In this document: piece by piece, positions 4,972 to 5,906 of the stretch
How the letters are laid out: each line of letters opens with the position of its first letter
Numbering within the stretch: the stretch's first letter is position 1
Assembly (NCBI GenBank): GCA_030043215.1
Contig: JASHYG010000433.1
Span: forward strand, 1 to 5,906
Direction of reading: 5' to 3'
From: Gammaproteobacteria bacterium
GTDB lineage: Bacteria > Pseudomonadota > Gammaproteobacteria > Steroidobacterales > Steroidobacteraceae
DNA length: 5,906 nucleotides
The notes under the pieces: generated by a model
What the model saw: the letters and a program-made list of their open reading frames with translations, nothing else
Database searches by the model: none
Told to the model about the DNA's origin: nothing
Position numbers and translations under genes: made by a program

Positions 4972-5906
4972 TCAGTGATAGAGCGGCGCGAGCGTCGACT
5001 TACGCTCGGGAACCCGCTTCGCGGCAGCCGGCAGCTCCGTGAGCGCGCGGGCGAGCGCCTCGCCGCGCCAGGCTCCTCCCGCGTAGCAGGCACGATCGAG
5101 CTCCCGAAGCAGCCGCTCGATCTCAGGATCGCCGATCTGCCTCGCCATGCCGTTGAGGCCGGCCGGCGGCGAGGCGGGCCTCTCCGCATCGACCCATGCG
5201 AGCAGATGCCGCCTCGCGGCGCGGGGGTCGTCCTTGCGGCAAGCCTGCAGGAACGCGGCTCGCGAACGAGCGGCATCCGGGGAAGGAGCGGGCGCCGGCG
5301 CGCGAGGCGGAGAGCGGCGCGGCCTCGACGCGCCGTACCAGCCACCGAGCGTCGCCATCCACGCGAGCGCGAGCGCGATGCTGGCCCAGAGCCAGGGATC
5401 ACCGTGGCTCACGCGCGCCGCGGCACCCTCGGCACCCTCGGCACCCTCGGCACCCTCGGCACGCACGGCCGGATGAGCCGCGCCGGCCGGCGCTGCTGGG
5501 TTCGGCAGCATGACGATCGTTCTGGCCGGTACCACGACCTCCTGCGCGACGTCGCGCGTCGTATTCCACCAGCGAAGCTGCAGCGCAGGCAGAGTGAAGG
5601 TACCGGGTCGGTCGGCGATCAGTGCGATGCTCTGCTCGCGGCGGCCGATCAGCGTGTCACCTGGAGTCGTGTTGTCGAGCCGTGGCTCGTCCGGATACGC
5701 CTTGAGGCCCGGCGGTATGGTGATGAGCGTCGACAGGTCGGGCAGCTGCTCGGCCGTCAAGCCCTCGGCTTGCACCGTCAGGTCGAGCGTGAGCGCATCG
5801 CCAACGTGCGCCTGCGGCGAGCCCGGACTCCACTCGCTCGATAAGGCCACCTGCTGCGCGGGCAGCCAGTAGCTGCTGACCGCTCCCGCCGGACGAGGCC
5901 GCACGT
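4972..5906 (-). CDS. batD: BatD family protein, partial (C-terminal ~310 residues)
   Basis: The C-terminal part of a BatD ('oxygen tolerance') protein; the N-terminal half lies beyond the right edge, and the frame is open to the last base. Visible in order: an extracytoplasmic beta-rich region with SSYWLPAQQVALSSEWSP, VGDALTLDLTVQAEGLTAEQLP, GLKAYPDEPRLDNT and GRREQSIALIADRPGTFTLPALQLRWWN (visible residues 11-114); a low-complexity (Glu-Gly-Ala)4 linker (about 150-161); one membrane helix, WLWASIALALAWMATLGGWY (171-190); a Pro/Arg-rich stretch; and a helical cytoplasmic tail (about 212-290) ending LAPLYH. BatD is normally encoded after the BatA/BatB von Willebrand factor A proteins, which should lie to the right. 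It is thought to act in a membrane complex with them; the molecular role is unclear and the name 'aerotolerance' is historical. A GTG near the right edge is an internal Val, not the start. Confidence 0.88.
   Translation of the reverse strand, partial: VRPRPAGAVSSYWLPAQQVALSSEWSPGSPQAHVGDALTLDLTVQAEGLTAEQLPDLSTLITIPPGLKAYPDEPRLDNTTPGDTLIGRREQSIALIADRPGTFTLPALQLRWWNTTRDVAQEVVVPARTIVMLPNPAAPAGAAHPAVRAEGAEGAEGAEGAAARVSHGDPWLWASIALALAWMATLGGWYGASRPRRSPPRAPAPAPSPDAARSRAAFLQACRKDDPRAARRHLLAWVDAERPASPPAGLNGMARQIGDPEIERLLRELDRACYAGGAWRGEALARALTELPAAAKRVPERKSTLAPLYH
5422..5457. repeat. Four perfect tandem copies of a 9-bp unit inside batD
   Basis: GGCACCCTC is repeated four times without error at 5422-5457, followed by a degenerate fifth unit (GGCACGCAC, 5458-5466; two mismatches). 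On the coding strand each unit is Glu-Gly-Ala, so copy changes preserve the frame and alter only the length of the linker just outside the membrane helix. Confidence 0.97.

Noticed and set aside
5422..5457. Short tandem repeats as a CRISPR array
   Set aside because: The units are 9 bp and directly adjacent with no spacers, and they translate in frame within batD.
4864..5844. 326-codon plus-strand open frame opposite batD
   Set aside because: It is Arg-rich and repetitive, including a Gly-Thr-Leu repeat that only mirrors the 9-bp tandem repeat, and it begins inside the MetE-like gene. The minus strand gives clear BatD segments and a membrane helix.

Overview
The DNA is very GC-rich, with strong G/C preference at third codon positions, which produces long open shadow frames opposite every gene. 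A BatD-type protein, a GlsB/YeaQ-family protein, an Lrp/AsnC regulator next to a plant-type asparaginase and a YxjG-like MetE homologue together suggest a Proteobacterium, probably gamma or beta. This is inferred from gene families only. I see no mobile element, CRISPR array, rRNA or tRNA, and the region reads as ordinary chromosome.

Layout from left to right. (1) The 5' part of a ModA-like substrate-binding protein gene on the minus strand, cut by the left edge. (2) A 150-bp divergent intergenic region. (3) A small three-helix membrane protein of the GlsB/YeaQ/YmgE family (+). (4) A secreted protein of about 475 aa with a single CxxCH haem-binding motif and no assigned function (+). (5) A 33-bp convergent junction containing nested inverted repeats. 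(6) A minus-strand pair, an Lrp/AsnC regulator followed 2 nt later by an isoaspartyl peptidase/L-asparaginase. (7) A 168-bp divergent intergenic region with an A/T-rich patch, a palindrome and a recognisable promoter for the regulator. (8) A zinc-dependent MetE-like methyltransferase family protein (+). (9) After only 5 bp, the convergent 3' part of a batD gene on the minus strand, cut by the right edge and carrying a 9-bp tandem repeat.

The tightest functional grouping is the centre. The Lrp-type regulator is almost certainly co-transcribed with the asparaginase/isoaspartyl peptidase and divergent from the MetE-like gene, so one amino-acid-sensing regulator may control degradation of isoaspartyl peptides or asparagine on one side and methyl-group/methionine metabolism on the other. 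The flanking genes (ModA-like, GlsB-like, cytochrome-like, BatD) show no clear link to this group. The least understood gene is the secreted single-haem protein. I find no convincing evidence for a wholly new multi-gene system here.
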